Source of the DNA: Thalassomonas actiniarum
Lineage (GTDB): Bacteria; Pseudomonadota; Gammaproteobacteria; Enterobacterales; Alteromonadaceae
Reading direction: 5' to 3'
NCBI RefSeq assembly: GCF_000948975.2
Contig: NZ_CP059735.1
Span: 4,648,603 to 4,712,602 of the forward strand
DNA length: 64,000 nucleotides
Shown: positions 8,256 through 17,160 of the stretch, one piece after another
Numbering within the stretch: position 1 is the first letter of the stretch
How the letters are laid out: each line of letters begins with the position of its first letter
Program-made: the position numbers and the translations under genes
The notes under the pieces: generated by a model
Seen by the model: the letters and a program-made list of their open reading frames with translations, nothing else
Databases searched by the model: none
What the model was told of the DNA's origin: nothing

Positions 8256-8894
8256 TTATTGGGCATCCGCCTGGTTTTCCGGCAGGGCCTTAACAAAAGC
8301 CGGTAGTTGCTGGCAGTTCTCGACCACACGTTTAATATGGGGGAAAGCACTCATATCCAGTTTAAAGCGGTTGGCGTTATATACCTGCGGCACCAGACAC
8401 AGGTCGGCCACGGTCACGGTATCACCAAAGCAATACAAACCGGCGCTTTTTGCAAGTATCGCCTCTACCGCGGCAAACCCTTTACTCATCCAGTGATGGG
8501 ACCAGGTCAGTTTATCTTTATCTTCCAGCGAAAATTCGCTGCCCAGGTATTGCTGCACCCGTAAATTATTCAATGGATGAATTTCACAGGCAATATCCAG
8601 CGCCAGTGCCTGGACTTTTGCCCGCTCAATAGCATCTGCCGGATACAGGCCAGCCTGCGGAAAACGGCTGTCGAGGTAGTCGATGATCGCCAGTGACTGG
8701 TTCAGTTTAAAATCACCGTCCACTAAGGTCGGCACCAACTCATTGGGGTTTAGCTCGGCATAAGCGCTTTGGTGTTGTTCACCACCATCTTTAACCAGGT
8801 GAACCGGGATAGATTCAAACTCAATTTCCTTGTGAAACAAGGCAATACGTACACGATAAGCGGCGGATGAACGCCAGTAGCCATATAATTTCAT
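8256..8894 (-). CDS. maiA: Maleylacetoacetate isomerase (zeta-class GST)
   Basis: 212 residues, the usual length. The N-terminal thioredoxin-like domain opens MKLYGYWRSSAAYRVRIAL, matching the zeta-class SSxSxRVRIAL active-site signature, and NPNELVPTLVDG contains the cis-proline. The helical C-terminal domain has DTVTVADLCLVPQVYNA. It is a cytosolic glutathione-dependent isomerase converting maleylacetoacetate to fumarylacetoacetate in tyrosine degradation. It lies downstream of fumarylacetoacetate hydrolase in the same direction, but a terminator (8971-9008) separates the two. A homogentisate dioxygenase gene is not in the window. Confidence 0.93.
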   Translation of the reverse strand: MKLYGYWRSSAAYRVRIALFHKEIEFESIPVHLVKDGGEQHQSAYAELNPNELVPTLVDGDFKLNQSLAIIDYLDSRFPQAGLYPADAIERAKVQALALDIACEIHPLNNLRVQQYLGSEFSLEDKDKLTWSHHWMSKGFAAVEAILAKSAGLYCFGDTVTVADLCLVPQVYNANRFKLDMSAFPHIKRVVENCQQLPAFVKALPENQADAQ

Positions 8895-8970
8895 GTTGTT
8901 ATGCTCCCGCGGCTGAAATGTTTATATCCATCTGACATTGGTGGCAGCAAGCTTTATCTGACTGCCAAAA

Positions 8971-9008
8971 TTAAAAAGCCGGGGATGCCAAACCAGCAAC
9001 TCCCCGGC
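8971..9008 (-). terminator. Terminator between fahA and maiA
   Basis: Minus strand: GCCGGGGA and TCCCCGGC pair around a 15-base loop, followed by TTTTTAA. It should end much of the fahA transcript before maiA. Confidence 0.75.
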
Positions 9009-9030
9009 GATATATGCAAATATTGACGTT

Positions 9031-10017
9031 TTACGCCTTATATTCAACGACTTGCTGATCGATAGCGCCGAAGATGCTGTCACCGTTATTATCAAACATT
9101 TCAATGCGCACCTGGTCGCCAAACTTCATAAAGGAAGTACTGGGTTTACCGTCGGCAATGATTTCCAACATACGCTTTTCTGCCAAACAGCTGGAACCGG
9201 CAGAACGGTCGTAGTTAGAGATAGTGCCTGAGCCTACGATACAACCGGCCGATAACGGACGTGTTTTCGCGGCGTGGGCAACTATGGTCGGAAAATCAAA
9301 AGTCATGTCTACGCCGCAATTTGGCTGGCCGAACAGTTCTTTGTTTAAGTGGGTGGTCAAAGGCAGATGTAACTTGCTGCCGTCCCAGGCATCGCCCAGC
9401 TCATCCGGGGTTACCGCTACCGGAGAGAAAGCACTTGATGGCTTACTGGAGAAAAAGCCGAAACCTTTTGCCAACTCGCCCGGGATCAGGTTACGCAGGG
9501 AGACATCATTGACCAGCATCAGCAGTTTGATATGACCGGCTGCAGTTTCCGCTGAAGCGCCCATAGGCACATCATCGGTGATCACCGCCACTTCTGATTC
9601 AAAATCGATACCGTAGTCTTCACTGGCCACAGGAATATCGTCATAAGGACCGATAAAGGCATCTGAGCCGCCCTGATACATCAGCGGATCTGTCCAGAAG
9701 CTCGCCGGCATTTCCGCATTTCTTGCCTTACGCACCAGCTCTACGTGGTTAACATAAGCACTGCCGTCTGCCCACTGGTAGGCACGTGGTAAAGGCGACT
9801 CACAGCTTAGCTGTTCAAAGGCGATGGCATTGTCAACTTTGCCTTCATTTAATGCCTTATAGACTTCATTCAGTTTTGGCTCGGTTTGCGCCCAGTTATC
9901 TAACGCCGCCTGCAGAGTCGGGGCGATATCACTAACAACCACCGCTTTTTCCAGGTTACGGCTTACCACGACTAACTGGCCGTCACGGCTATTATTTTTA
10001 AGCGTTGCTAATTTCAT
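9031..10017 (-). CDS. fahA: Fumarylacetoacetate hydrolase
   Basis: 328 residues, the size of the bacterial fumarylacetoacetase form. The start MKLATLKNNSRDGQLVVVSR is typical of this subgroup. The C-terminal catalytic FAH domain shows ligand-type acidic residues around IDFESEVAVITDDVP, then NDVSLRNLIPGELAKGFGF, and the closing GSGTISNYDRS with FMKFGDQVRIEMFD. It hydrolyses fumarylacetoacetate to fumarate and acetoacetate, the last step of tyrosine degradation, in the cytosol. Placed between tyrR and maiA. A possible TyrR half-site (10183-10200) lies upstream. Confidence 0.9.
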   Translation of the reverse strand: MKLATLKNNSRDGQLVVVSRNLEKAVVVSDIAPTLQAALDNWAQTEPKLNEVYKALNEGKVDNAIAFEQLSCESPLPRAYQWADGSAYVNHVELVRKARNAEMPASFWTDPLMYQGGSDAFIGPYDDIPVASEDYGIDFESEVAVITDDVPMGASAETAAGHIKLLMLVNDVSLRNLIPGELAKGFGFFSSKPSSAFSPVAVTPDELGDAWDGSKLHLPLTTHLNKELFGQPNCGVDMTFDFPTIVAHAAKTRPLSAGCIVGSGTISNYDRSAGSSCLAEKRMLEIIADGKPSTSFMKFGDQVRIEMFDNNGDSIFGAIDQQVVEYKA

Positions 10018-10182
10018 TATCAGACCTTTTTCAGTTTATAAGCAAAACCTTGTTCGGCGTTTCTCAACAAATGCCGGTAAACAAGCTTTCGTAAAATATT
10101 ACTATGTAGAATATAACAGGTGATTTTACTGAAACTTACACGAATTACCAGAGCGCAAAGCGCTATCTTTACCGGCTACAGA

Positions 10183-10200
10183 TGTCTGCAAATCTTTACA
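10183..10200. promoter_or_regulatory. Possible weak TyrR box upstream of fahA
   Basis: TGT, then 9 bases, then TTTACA: one full half-site and one partial at the correct 18-bp layout (consensus TGTAAA-N6-TTTACA). It lies 166 bases before the fahA start. Weaker than the boxes at 11926 and 13267. Confidence 0.35.
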
Positions 10201-10272
10201 TGACCAAGGGAGGGGAAAACAAGCGTTAACGGTCATTAAAGCGCTTTTGTCTTACCAAGAAAACAGTCAAAA

Positions 10273-10306
10273 CCGGTACAGGCCCTGATATCACAGGCAG
10301 TACCGG
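10273..10306 (-). terminator. Terminator downstream of tyrR
   Basis: CCGGTAC and GTACCGG pair, with further partial pairing in the 20-base loop. T-rich runs flank both sides (CTTTTTA on plus, TTTTG on minus). It lies about 30 bases past the tyrR stop. Confidence 0.6.
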
Positions 10307-10334
10307 CTTTTTAGTTCAACGCCAATGTCTGGCA

Positions 10335-11885
10335 TTAAATCTTTACAGTTTTCTTATTGATATCGTATTCGCGCAGTTTATTGGCGACTGCGGTATGACT
10401 TAAGCCGAGCTTTTTCGCCAGCTGCCGGGTACTTGGATAGGCGGGATACAGCTTTCTTAAGATATCCGCCTCATAATTTTTCACTGCGGCTTCCAGGGTG
10501 CCTTCAAACTCCTGCTCCAGGTAACCGTGCTCCCGGGTATACGCCGGCAGCTGCAGGTGCGCCGTGGTGATCATATCCCCTTCGAGCACAGAAACCGCAC
10601 GGATCAGGACATTTTCCAGCTGGCGGACGTTGCCCGGCCAGGGATAATGCTCAATAAAGTCACGGCAATCATCATCCATCATCAGGCGGTATTTGCCCAG
10701 CCTTTGTCCCGACTGGGCGATAAAAAACTCCGCCAGCGGCAAAATATCGCTGCGCCTTTCCCTCAGCGGCGGCAGGTTCAAGCCTAAGACATTAAGGCGA
10801 TAATAAAGGTCTTCACGAAACTCCCCCATGGCGACCAGCTGCAACAAATCTTTGCTGGTGGAGCTGATAAAGTGGATATTAATGGTAATTTCACGTTCAT
10901 CATCTACCCGGCGGAAACTGCCGTTTTGGATCACCCGCAATAACTTGGTTTGCAGCTTAGGCGACATTTCCCCGACTTCATCGAGAAACAAAGTGCCGCC
11001 GTCGGCCAGCTCCAGCAGACCCCGCTTGCTGTTTTCATGACCGGAAGCGCCGATACCGAATAATTCAGACTCGGCGGCATCATCGGGTAAGGTGGCGCAG
11101 TTTAAGGTCATAAAGGGTTTTTCCGAGCGTTCACTGGCTTCATGGCAAGCTTTGGCCAGCAATTCCTTACCGGTGCCGGTTTCCCCCACCAAGAGCATGG
11201 CGGAATCAAGCATCACCATACGTTTGGCTTCACGGATCACCTTACGCATCGCCGTACTGCTGGCCTGGATCCCGGAGAAAATACTTTCGCTGGGCTGTTT
11301 AAAGGCACTGATTTGCTGTCCCAGCCTGGCTTCAGATTTCAGGATAAGCACCGCACCGGCAAGCACATTGGCGCCGGTTTCATCCCAGACATGGATCGGC
11401 AGAATATCGGCAACAAAGTCTTCGTCAAGAAATTTCAAGCGCCGGGTCTGCGCCAGGACATCATCGCTGTCGAGCCAACGGCTGAAATTAAAGCCTTTGA
11501 GCCACTGACTGATATGCTCGCCGATGATCTCCTTCTGGCTAGCCCCCATGATGGTCACGGCGACATCATTGACTACCCGGATATTGCCTTTGGCATCGAT
11601 GGAAACAAAAGGATCTGGAAAGGTTTTGATCAGGGTTGCCAGCTCGTTGCGCTCACGCTCTGACGGCATAAAAGGGGTGGTTTTCACATCTTCTACCCCG
11701 TCAATTAAGCGTAATTGCGGCATAAAGGACTGTAATTCGGAGAAATCAAGATCCGGAATATTGACAAATATTTTGCCCGAATGCTTAAGCTCAATGCCGC
11801 GTAAGTCTATTTCACGTTCAACAAAAATTCCTAAGACTTCTTGTGCAATTCCTACCCGGTCTTTGCAGCCTATTTCCAATCGCAT
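10335..11885 (-). CDS. tyrR: Aromatic amino acid regulator TyrR
   Basis: 516 residues with the full TyrR layout. An ACT domain opens MRLEIGCKDRVGIAQEVL (about 1-75) and a PAS domain follows (about 80-190). The AAA+ domain has Walker A VGETGTGKELL, Walker B GGTLFLDEVGEM and an arginine region, and a Fis-type HTH closes the protein (RQLAKKLGLSHTAVANKLREY). The GAFTGA loop needed to contact sigma-54 is absent (GIGASGHENSKRG instead), as in E. coli TyrR, which acts with sigma-70. It should bind aromatic amino acids and control phhAB, fah and itself. A perfect TyrR box lies 41-58 bases upstream of its ATG. Confidence 0.95.
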   Translation of the reverse strand: MRLEIGCKDRVGIAQEVLGIFVEREIDLRGIELKHSGKIFVNIPDLDFSELQSFMPQLRLIDGVEDVKTTPFMPSERERNELATLIKTFPDPFVSIDAKGNIRVVNDVAVTIMGASQKEIIGEHISQWLKGFNFSRWLDSDDVLAQTRRLKFLDEDFVADILPIHVWDETGANVLAGAVLILKSEARLGQQISAFKQPSESIFSGIQASSTAMRKVIREAKRMVMLDSAMLLVGETGTGKELLAKACHEASERSEKPFMTLNCATLPDDAAESELFGIGASGHENSKRGLLELADGGTLFLDEVGEMSPKLQTKLLRVIQNGSFRRVDDEREITINIHFISSTSKDLLQLVAMGEFREDLYYRLNVLGLNLPPLRERRSDILPLAEFFIAQSGQRLGKYRLMMDDDCRDFIEHYPWPGNVRQLENVLIRAVSVLEGDMITTAHLQLPAYTREHGYLEQEFEGTLEAAVKNYEADILRKLYPAYPSTRQLAKKLGLSHTAVANKLREYDINKKTVKI

Positions 11886-11925
11886 TATGGTGAACCTTTA
11901 TTCCTGAGATAAAACAAACCCTTAT

Positions 11926-11943
11926 TGTAAACTATTTTTTACA
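11926..11943. promoter_or_regulatory. Perfect TyrR box upstream of tyrR
   Basis: TGTAAA-CTATTT-TTTACA matches the consensus TGTAAA-N6-TTTACA exactly. It sits between the phhB terminator and the tyrR start, which implies autoregulation. Confidence 0.85.
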
Positions 11944-11944
11944 A

Positions 11945-11972
11945 TAAAAAAGCCCCCAATAATTGGAGGCTT
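11945..11972 (-). terminator. Terminator of phhAB
   Basis: Minus strand: AAGCCTCCAA and TTGGGGGCTT form a 10-bp stem (one wobble) with a TTA loop and a T-run. The T-run directly abuts the TyrR box of the next gene. Confidence 0.85.
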
Positions 11973-11995
11973 GATATCAGAAATGTAACACAAGG

Positions 11996-12334
11996 TTACA
12001 AAAGTTTGTCGGTTTTCGCCGCGCAAATGAAATCGTTTTTATGCAAACCGCGAATGGCATGTGTCCACCAGGTCACGGTCACCTTGCCCCATTCCAGCGT
12101 AATGGCGGGATGATGGAACTCGGCTTCCGCCAGCTCAGCCACCTGGTTGGAAAAAGCCCAGGCCTGTTTGAAGTTTTTAAACTTATATACCCGCTCCAGC
12201 ATCATCACGCCGTCACGCACTTCAGGTACCCAATCGGGCAACTGGGACATTAATTCCTGCAGCTCTTCATCGCTGACTTTAGGGGCATCAACATGACAGG
12301 CTTCACATTGCTGAGTTGATAATTGAGAAGTCAT
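11996..12334 (-). CDS. phhB: Pterin-4a-carbinolamine dehydratase
   Basis: 112 residues, the family's usual length. It carries the catalytic-type segment [32 protein letters not shown], with the paired histidines after the Glu and the WTH histidine. It dehydrates 4a-hydroxytetrahydrobiopterin so the pterin cofactor of phenylalanine hydroxylase can be recycled. It starts 9 bases after the phhA stop, so the two form an operon that ends at the hairpin at 11945-11972. Confidence 0.95.
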   Translation of the reverse strand: MTSQLSTQQCEACHVDAPKVSDEELQELMSQLPDWVPEVRDGVMMLERVYKFKNFKQAWAFSNQVAELAEAEFHHPAITLEWGKVTVTWWTHAIRGLHKNDFICAAKTDKLL

Positions 12335-12343
12335 AACTTGTCC

Positions 12344-13147
12344 TTAACTTGCTATTTTTTTTTCTTTAGGTGGAAATTTCGGTTCATGCAGACCCAGGGC
12401 TTTAGCTTCTTCAACCAGCGCCAATAGGTCAAGCTGGCTAATGCTATCTAGGTCGCTGATTTTATTTATCATGAAATAAATCGGCTGCATAATATCAATA
12501 CGGTACGGGGTGCGCAGCACATCAACCACATCCAGGGCTTTGCGTTCGGCGATGGGATCAAACATGGCATACTGGGTTTCTCCCGGGGAAGATAAAATAC
12601 CGCCGCCGTAAATTCTCAGGCCATCTTGCGTATCAAGTAAACCAAACTCTATTGTGAACCAATAAAGGCGCGCCAGGAATACCCTGTCTTCTTTACTGGC
12701 ATTTAAGCCTAATTCTCCATAACGCTGGGTGAAGTTGGCAAAAGCCGGGTTGGTCAATAACGGGCAATGGCCAAATATTTCATGGAAAATATCCGGCTCC
12801 TGCAGGTAATCAAACTCTGCCCGGGTACGGATAAAAGTCGCTACCGGGAATTTTTTCTCGGAAAGTAATTTGAAAAATTCACCAAAGCCTATCAGCGCCG
12901 GTACCTTGGCACATTGCCAGCCTGTGGTCGCCAGCAAAACTTCGCTGACTTCTTCTAGCTGGGGAACACGATCCATTGGCAACTTAAGCCTGTCCAGTCC
13001 GGTAATGAATTCATCACAGGCCTTACCTTTAATACAATCAAGCTGGCGGGTGATTAGCTCCTGCCAGATTTGGTTTTCTTCATCCGTCCAATGTATTTTG
13101 CCATCGGCTTCGACATCCTTGGAGACATATTTTGTCGCCTTACCCAT
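12344..13147 (-). CDS. phhA: Phenylalanine 4-monooxygenase
   Basis: 267 residues from the ATG at 13147, preferred because AAAGGAAG lies 6 bases before it; an upstream GTG at 13183 would add 12 residues without a good site. The non-haem iron ligands are visible: the two histidines in HEIFGHCP and the glutamate in FTIEFGLLD. YGGGILSSPGE is also characteristic. The enzyme converts phenylalanine to tyrosine with tetrahydropterin and oxygen in the cytosol, feeding the fah-maiA pathway. It is the single-domain bacterial form without a regulatory ACT domain. A TyrR box lies 120 bases upstream. Confidence 0.95.
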   Translation of the reverse strand: MGKATKYVSKDVEADGKIHWTDEENQIWQELITRQLDCIKGKACDEFITGLDRLKLPMDRVPQLEEVSEVLLATTGWQCAKVPALIGFGEFFKLLSEKKFPVATFIRTRAEFDYLQEPDIFHEIFGHCPLLTNPAFANFTQRYGELGLNASKEDRVFLARLYWFTIEFGLLDTQDGLRIYGGGILSSPGETQYAMFDPIAERKALDVVDVLRTPYRIDIMQPIYFMINKISDLDSISQLDLLALVEEAKALGLHEPKFPPKEKKIAS

Positions 13148-13266
13148 TTTCACTTCCTTTAACGTTTGTTGTGGCCTCACCACAGTAGATATATTTATAT
13201 TAAGGGAAGCGGGTTAAGAAAAGATAGCCGAAGCCTGTGGTTAATTAATGCACAGCCGCCAATTGC

Positions 13267-13284
13267 TGTACATTATTTTTTACA
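13267..13284. promoter_or_regulatory. TyrR box upstream of phhA
   Basis: TGTACA-TTATTT-TTTACA: one mismatch from TGTAAA-N6-TTTACA with correct spacing, in the phhA promoter region. No sigma-54 promoter was found nearby, in keeping with a TyrR lacking GAFTGA. Confidence 0.75.
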
Positions 13285-13338
13285 CCTGGGCTGTTTTCGG
13301 CAAACCTCACACTTAGCTAAAAAACCAACCGACTGATT

Positions 13339-14409
13339 TTAAAGGCTTTCATCTTTTTTATGTGCTGAGTTTTTCAGCAAGGCTTTCAGCTGTTGCTGCA
13401 ACTCTTTCCTCACCAAATTCAGTTTTGGCGGGTTTTCATGAAACGGCAGGGGGCGACAGGTATGCATGGTTTTAATACCCAACTTGGCGGTTAACAAGCC
13501 TGCTCCCAGCCCCTGGGAAAAGCGTGCCGAGAGCTTGCCCAGCAGCTCCGCCCCCAACATCTGGCTGCCAAAATCGGCAATTAATTCACTGGCGCCGGCA
13601 TAAACCATGTTGACGAATACCTGGCGAATAAGGCTAAGACGGCTCCAATAACCCAGTTTTAAACCATATAAAGCGGAGATTTTGTCTATCATTCTGATAT
13701 TTCGCCAGAATAACAACCCCATATCCAGAATTGCCACCGGACTGAGCGCCACCAGCACTGTGGCTTCACCGGAGAATTTCGCGATTTCCTTGAGGGCCTT
13801 TTCATCGACTTTAGTTAATACCTGGCGGGAATAAAGTGCCAGTAATTCCGCATCCGTATGTTCCCCGGCCTGGGCATCTGCCCATTCGTGCTCCAGGGTG
13901 CTGAGCAGATCATTAGGTAATTGCGTACTGATCTGCTGGCAAAATTTTTGGCTGTTGAATTGATTGTTCGCTAAAGTATCGCCACTGGCCAGCACCCTGC
14001 TGGCACTATGTTGCCTTTGCTGCTGGCGCTTTAATTGCTTCAGCCCCCTGATTTCCCGTACCAGCACTGAGCCGGTGACTAAGGTTATACAGGTAAACAG
14101 GAGCGCATATATGCCTGTGGTAAAGGGCGCCTCGCTAAAACCCTGGATAAAAAAATCAACCGCTTCCACCGATACCAACAGCAGCAGTAAAGTAAGGAAC
14201 ACCCGCGGCAGCCAGGAAACCTTGCCCGGCGTCGTTTCCAGCTCAAGCTCCGCCGATAACTGTTCTTGCGCTGCCAGCCAGTTATCATTATCAAAGACCA
14301 GTTGTTGCTCCTGTGCTTGCCCCTGCTGCCCGGCAATATCCAGCTCCTGCTCATCAAAAATGATTTGCTGCTGATAGTTATCCTTCTCTTTTATCGGCTT
14401 ATCGCTCAT
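13339..14409 (-). CDS. ycjF: YcjF family inner-membrane protein (DUF697/TIGR01620)
   Basis: 356 residues. A Glu/Gln-rich cytoplasmic N-terminus (to about 65) is followed by two transmembrane helices (about 70-90 and 98-118). A C-terminal DUF697-type region follows, with ATVLVALSPVAILDMGLLFWRNIRMIDKISALYGLKLGYWSRLSLI. YcjF works with the YcjX GTPase-like protein and both belong to the Psp regulon in E. coli; molecular role unclear. Its ATG overlaps the ycjX stop by 4 bases, so the pair is translationally coupled. Confidence 0.9.
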   Translation of the reverse strand: MSDKPIKEKDNYQQQIIFDEQELDIAGQQGQAQEQQLVFDNDNWLAAQEQLSAELELETTPGKVSWLPRVFLTLLLLLVSVEAVDFFIQGFSEAPFTTGIYALLFTCITLVTGSVLVREIRGLKQLKRQQQRQHSASRVLASGDTLANNQFNSQKFCQQISTQLPNDLLSTLEHEWADAQAGEHTDAELLALYSRQVLTKVDEKALKEIAKFSGEATVLVALSPVAILDMGLLFWRNIRMIDKISALYGLKLGYWSRLSLIRQVFVNMVYAGASELIADFGSQMLGAELLGKLSARFSQGLGAGLLTAKLGIKTMHTCRPLPFHENPPKLNLVRKELQQQLKALLKNSAHKKDESL

Positions 14410-15836
14410 GCCATTTTATCTCCAAGTAAAAACTCCAGTACTTGATCCATGCGTACATGGGGCAAACTCTCGCCTGCGCCATGCAATTCCCCGGGAGCAA
14501 AGGCAATAAAATTAAACGCCATTTGCTGCCAGTACTGGGCTTTGGGTAATTTTGCCGGTACAGTGCCGGGAAAGACCGTGATTGTTTGATTATCGCTTAA
14601 GCGTCGTCCCTGGATCACCGGCACTTCTTCTCCCTGGTGTAAACTCTTACCCGCCTTGGTGGTTTTTACCGCGGCGATTGCCAGCGTCTTGATATCTATG
14701 GCTTCAAAGTTCAGCTCTTGCCTGGTGCCGTGAATAAGCTGATTGAGCAGAGCCACCAGATGGGGATGCTGCTCCGGGGTCACATGGTCGGCTTTGGTAG
14801 CGGCAAAAAGCAGGCGGTCAATTTTCGGGGAAAATAACCGCGACAGTAAACCGGAGCGGCCGTATTGGTAACTTTGCATGATCAGCGCTATCGCCTGTTG
14901 CAAGTCGGCAAAACTCTCCCGCCCGTTATTGAGCGGCGTTAAACAATCCGCCAGGACAATCTGCCGGTCAAAGTTAACAAAATGCTGTTTATAAAACTTT
15001 GCCACCACATCCTGCTTATAGGCCTGGTAGCGGGCTTTTAACATGCCGAGCAGGGTATCATCCCCGGCTTTTTGATATAACTCGTTATCAAGCAACTCCA
15101 GGCCGGGAAAAGGAATAAACTGCAGCACGGGGGCACCGGCAAGTTCGCCCGGTAAAATAAAACGTCCCGGCTGGATAACGGACAGGCCCAGCTCATAGCG
15201 AAAGTGGTGCAACAGTTGGGTGTATTCCAGCGATAGGATTGCTAAAAAATCCTCATCCGCCTTTTGCAACGGATCTACTTGTTTAAGTTTTTCGATAAAA
15301 TCAGCCGCAGCGGCTTGGCGCGGCGACTGAGATAATAATTCACAGGTTTGCGCCGACCAGTCTTTAAAAGATAAATTCATCATCGGCAAGTCTAACAACC
15401 ACTCCCCCGGATAATCGGTAATATCCAGGTAAAGGGTGGCCATATCTGTGGCATATTTTAATAAAGACGCCTCTGGCTGATAACGGATCGCCAGGCGCAG
15501 TTCACTGATGCCGTGTGTCGGCTCGGGCCAGGTGGCAGGCTCGGCGCAAAACGCCGTCATCGCCTGATCAAAATCAAAACGGGCAACATTAAAATGCTTT
15601 TGCGGCACCCGCTTGGCGCCGATAAACCGCCCCTGGTGTACCGGATTAAAAAAGCTTAACTGAGCGCCATTGCCTTCATTGATCAGCTGGTTCACTAAAG
15701 AAGTGATAAAAGCAGTTTTGCCGCTGCGGCTTAGCCCGGTTACCGCCAGGGTTACATGCTGATCTATCGAGCGGTTAAACCATTCGTTGGTTTTATTTTT
15801 TAATTTTTTAATTTTCTCTTTATTTATTAACGCCAT
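14406..15836 (-). CDS. ycjX: YcjX-like P-loop GTPase family protein (DUF463)
   Basis: 476 residues from the ATG at 15836 (MALINKEKIKKL); an upstream TTG at 15866 would add 10 residues. Walker A is TGLSRSGKTAF at about residue 44, and the family features DITDYPGEWLLDLP and FAATKADHV are present. These proteins are predicted nucleotide hydrolases linked to envelope stress in the Psp regulon. First of the ycjX-ycjF pair. In E. coli this pair sits beside tyrR; here phhAB comes between. Confidence 0.92.
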   Translation of the reverse strand: MALINKEKIKKLKNKTNEWFNRSIDQHVTLAVTGLSRSGKTAFITSLVNQLINEGNGAQLSFFNPVHQGRFIGAKRVPQKHFNVARFDFDQAMTAFCAEPATWPEPTHGISELRLAIRYQPEASLLKYATDMATLYLDITDYPGEWLLDLPMMNLSFKDWSAQTCELLSQSPRQAAAADFIEKLKQVDPLQKADEDFLAILSLEYTQLLHHFRYELGLSVIQPGRFILPGELAGAPVLQFIPFPGLELLDNELYQKAGDDTLLGMLKARYQAYKQDVVAKFYKQHFVNFDRQIVLADCLTPLNNGRESFADLQQAIALIMQSYQYGRSGLLSRLFSPKIDRLLFAATKADHVTPEQHPHLVALLNQLIHGTRQELNFEAIDIKTLAIAAVKTTKAGKSLHQGEEVPVIQGRRLSDNQTITVFPGTVPAKLPKAQYWQQMAFNFIAFAPGELHGAGESLPHVRMDQVLEFLLGDKMA

Positions 15837-15956
15837 ACTGCGTGAGTTCCTAGCTCTTTGCCCCAAAAGTAACCCGGGCCTCAGATAATAACTAAAGCCC
15901 GGGGAGATCTATCCTAAAATTTCCCTATATCCGTGAAAAACTCACAAGCATGGGCT

Positions 15957-16613
15957 TTATAAGGTATACAGATAACGCTCACTGCGGGGCAAATAATAGT
16001 TATCATAGTCAAAAGACATCACCACGGTTTTTGAGCGGCCAACAATTTCATGCCTAGGGACAAAACCGATGACACGCGAATCCGAGCTGTTATCCCGATT
16101 ATCCCCCAGCACCAGGTAGTGGCCCTGCGGCACGCTAACTTCCCTAAAGCTCGATAATTCTGAACCGTTTTGCTGCACCCGGATCTGGTGTTTCATGCCC
16201 GGCAAGTATTCTATGCTATCAGCCTGGAGTGCTGTCAGGGAAAGGGCCTGGTAGCTCAGTTGCTCGCCATTAATTATCAAAGCATTATCCTGCATTTCCA
16301 CCGTATCGCCGGGTAAACCTATCACCCGTTTCACCAGACGGATATCGCTGACTTCTGAGTCAAAAATCACGATATCTCCCCGCCGGGGGTCTGCAAGTTT
16401 TAGTAATGAGATATTGGTAAACGGCAAACGCAGATCATAAGCCATTTTGTTGACTAAAATTCTGTCTCCTTCGACAATTGTCGGCTTCATTGAGCCGGTC
16501 GGTACGCTATTCCAGTCGGCAACGGCACTGCGAAAAACCAGCATTAAGGCAATAAAAAGAAGAAACCTATAGTTATCTTTTACTTGCAGATACATCTTCT
16601 GAGTTAACTTCAT
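15957..16613 (-). CDS. lepB: Signal peptidase I (short form)
   Basis: 218 residues. One N-terminal membrane helix (about 16-32) is followed by the catalytic serine in PTGSMKPTI, the general-base lysine in LVKRVIGLPGD, and box E as GDNRDNSSDSR. It cleaves signal peptides at the outer face of the inner membrane. It is much shorter than the 324-residue E. coli LepB and has only one membrane helix, so it is probably an additional peptidase rather than the housekeeping copy, which is usually next to lepA. It sits between pspC and ycjX on the same strand, with 100 bases before it. Confidence 0.88.
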   Translation of the reverse strand: MKLTQKMYLQVKDNYRFLLFIALMLVFRSAVADWNSVPTGSMKPTIVEGDRILVNKMAYDLRLPFTNISLLKLADPRRGDIVIFDSEVSDIRLVKRVIGLPGDTVEMQDNALIINGEQLSYQALSLTALQADSIEYLPGMKHQIRVQQNGSELSSFREVSVPQGHYLVLGDNRDNSSDSRVIGFVPRHEIVGRSKTVVMSFDYDNYYLPRSERYLYTL

Positions 16614-16713
16614 GAGCAGCTCCTTTTCTGACTTTTCTTATTGATAATATCGATCAGGGGCACTGTCGCCCCCGCTGATGTTAAGCTAAATGCAAGATAA
16701 GACGGTTTATCGC

Positions 16714-17160
16714 TTACAGGCGGTTTATTTCCCTCGAAACCGTAAACTCAGCCGAAGTCACATAACTTTCAATTGAGCGCAGCTGTTTCTCTAATGCCAT
16801 AAATTTCCGTCTGATATCATAAAGCGCCTGCTTCGGCGGCTCTCCGGCTTGCCAGATGCGCGCCTTAACCTTGATAGACTCAGTGGTAATGTCTTCCTTA
16901 ACCGACTGTTTTTTAACGGTCTGCTGATATTTGCTTTTTGCCCCTCTTACCTTAGGTTCACCCTCTTTTTTATCTAAAATAAACCAGGCGGCAATATAGA
17001 TAACAATAAACCAGCCCATGCCCAACAAAATACCGGACACCAGCAAAATTCTCACCAGCCAGGTCTCCCAGCCGAAATAATCGGCTACCCCGGCACAGAC
17101 ACCGGCAACCCTGCCCTGGCCGGGAATACGGTACAGTTCGCCTCGTTTACGCTCAATCAT
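16714..17160 (-). CDS. pspC: Phage shock protein C
   Basis: 148 residues. The N-terminal PspC domain has RIPGQGRVAGVCAGVADYFGWETWLVRI and one transmembrane helix (about 36-60). A basic linker and a C-terminal helical tail follow. PspC with PspB senses inner-membrane stress and frees PspF from PspA. Its start overlaps the preceding pspB stop by 4 bases. Confidence 0.92.
   Translation of the reverse strand: MIERKRGELYRIPGQGRVAGVCAGVADYFGWETWLVRILLVSGILLGMGWFIVIYIAAWFILDKKEGEPKVRGAKSKYQQTVKKQSVKEDITTESIKVKARIWQAGEPPKQALYDIRRKFMALEKQLRSIESYVTSAEFTVSREINRL

Noticed and set aside
13148-13338. Sigma-54 promoter for phhA, as in Pseudomonas
   Set aside because: The best GG...GC pair has the wrong spacing, and this TyrR lacks the GAFTGA loop.
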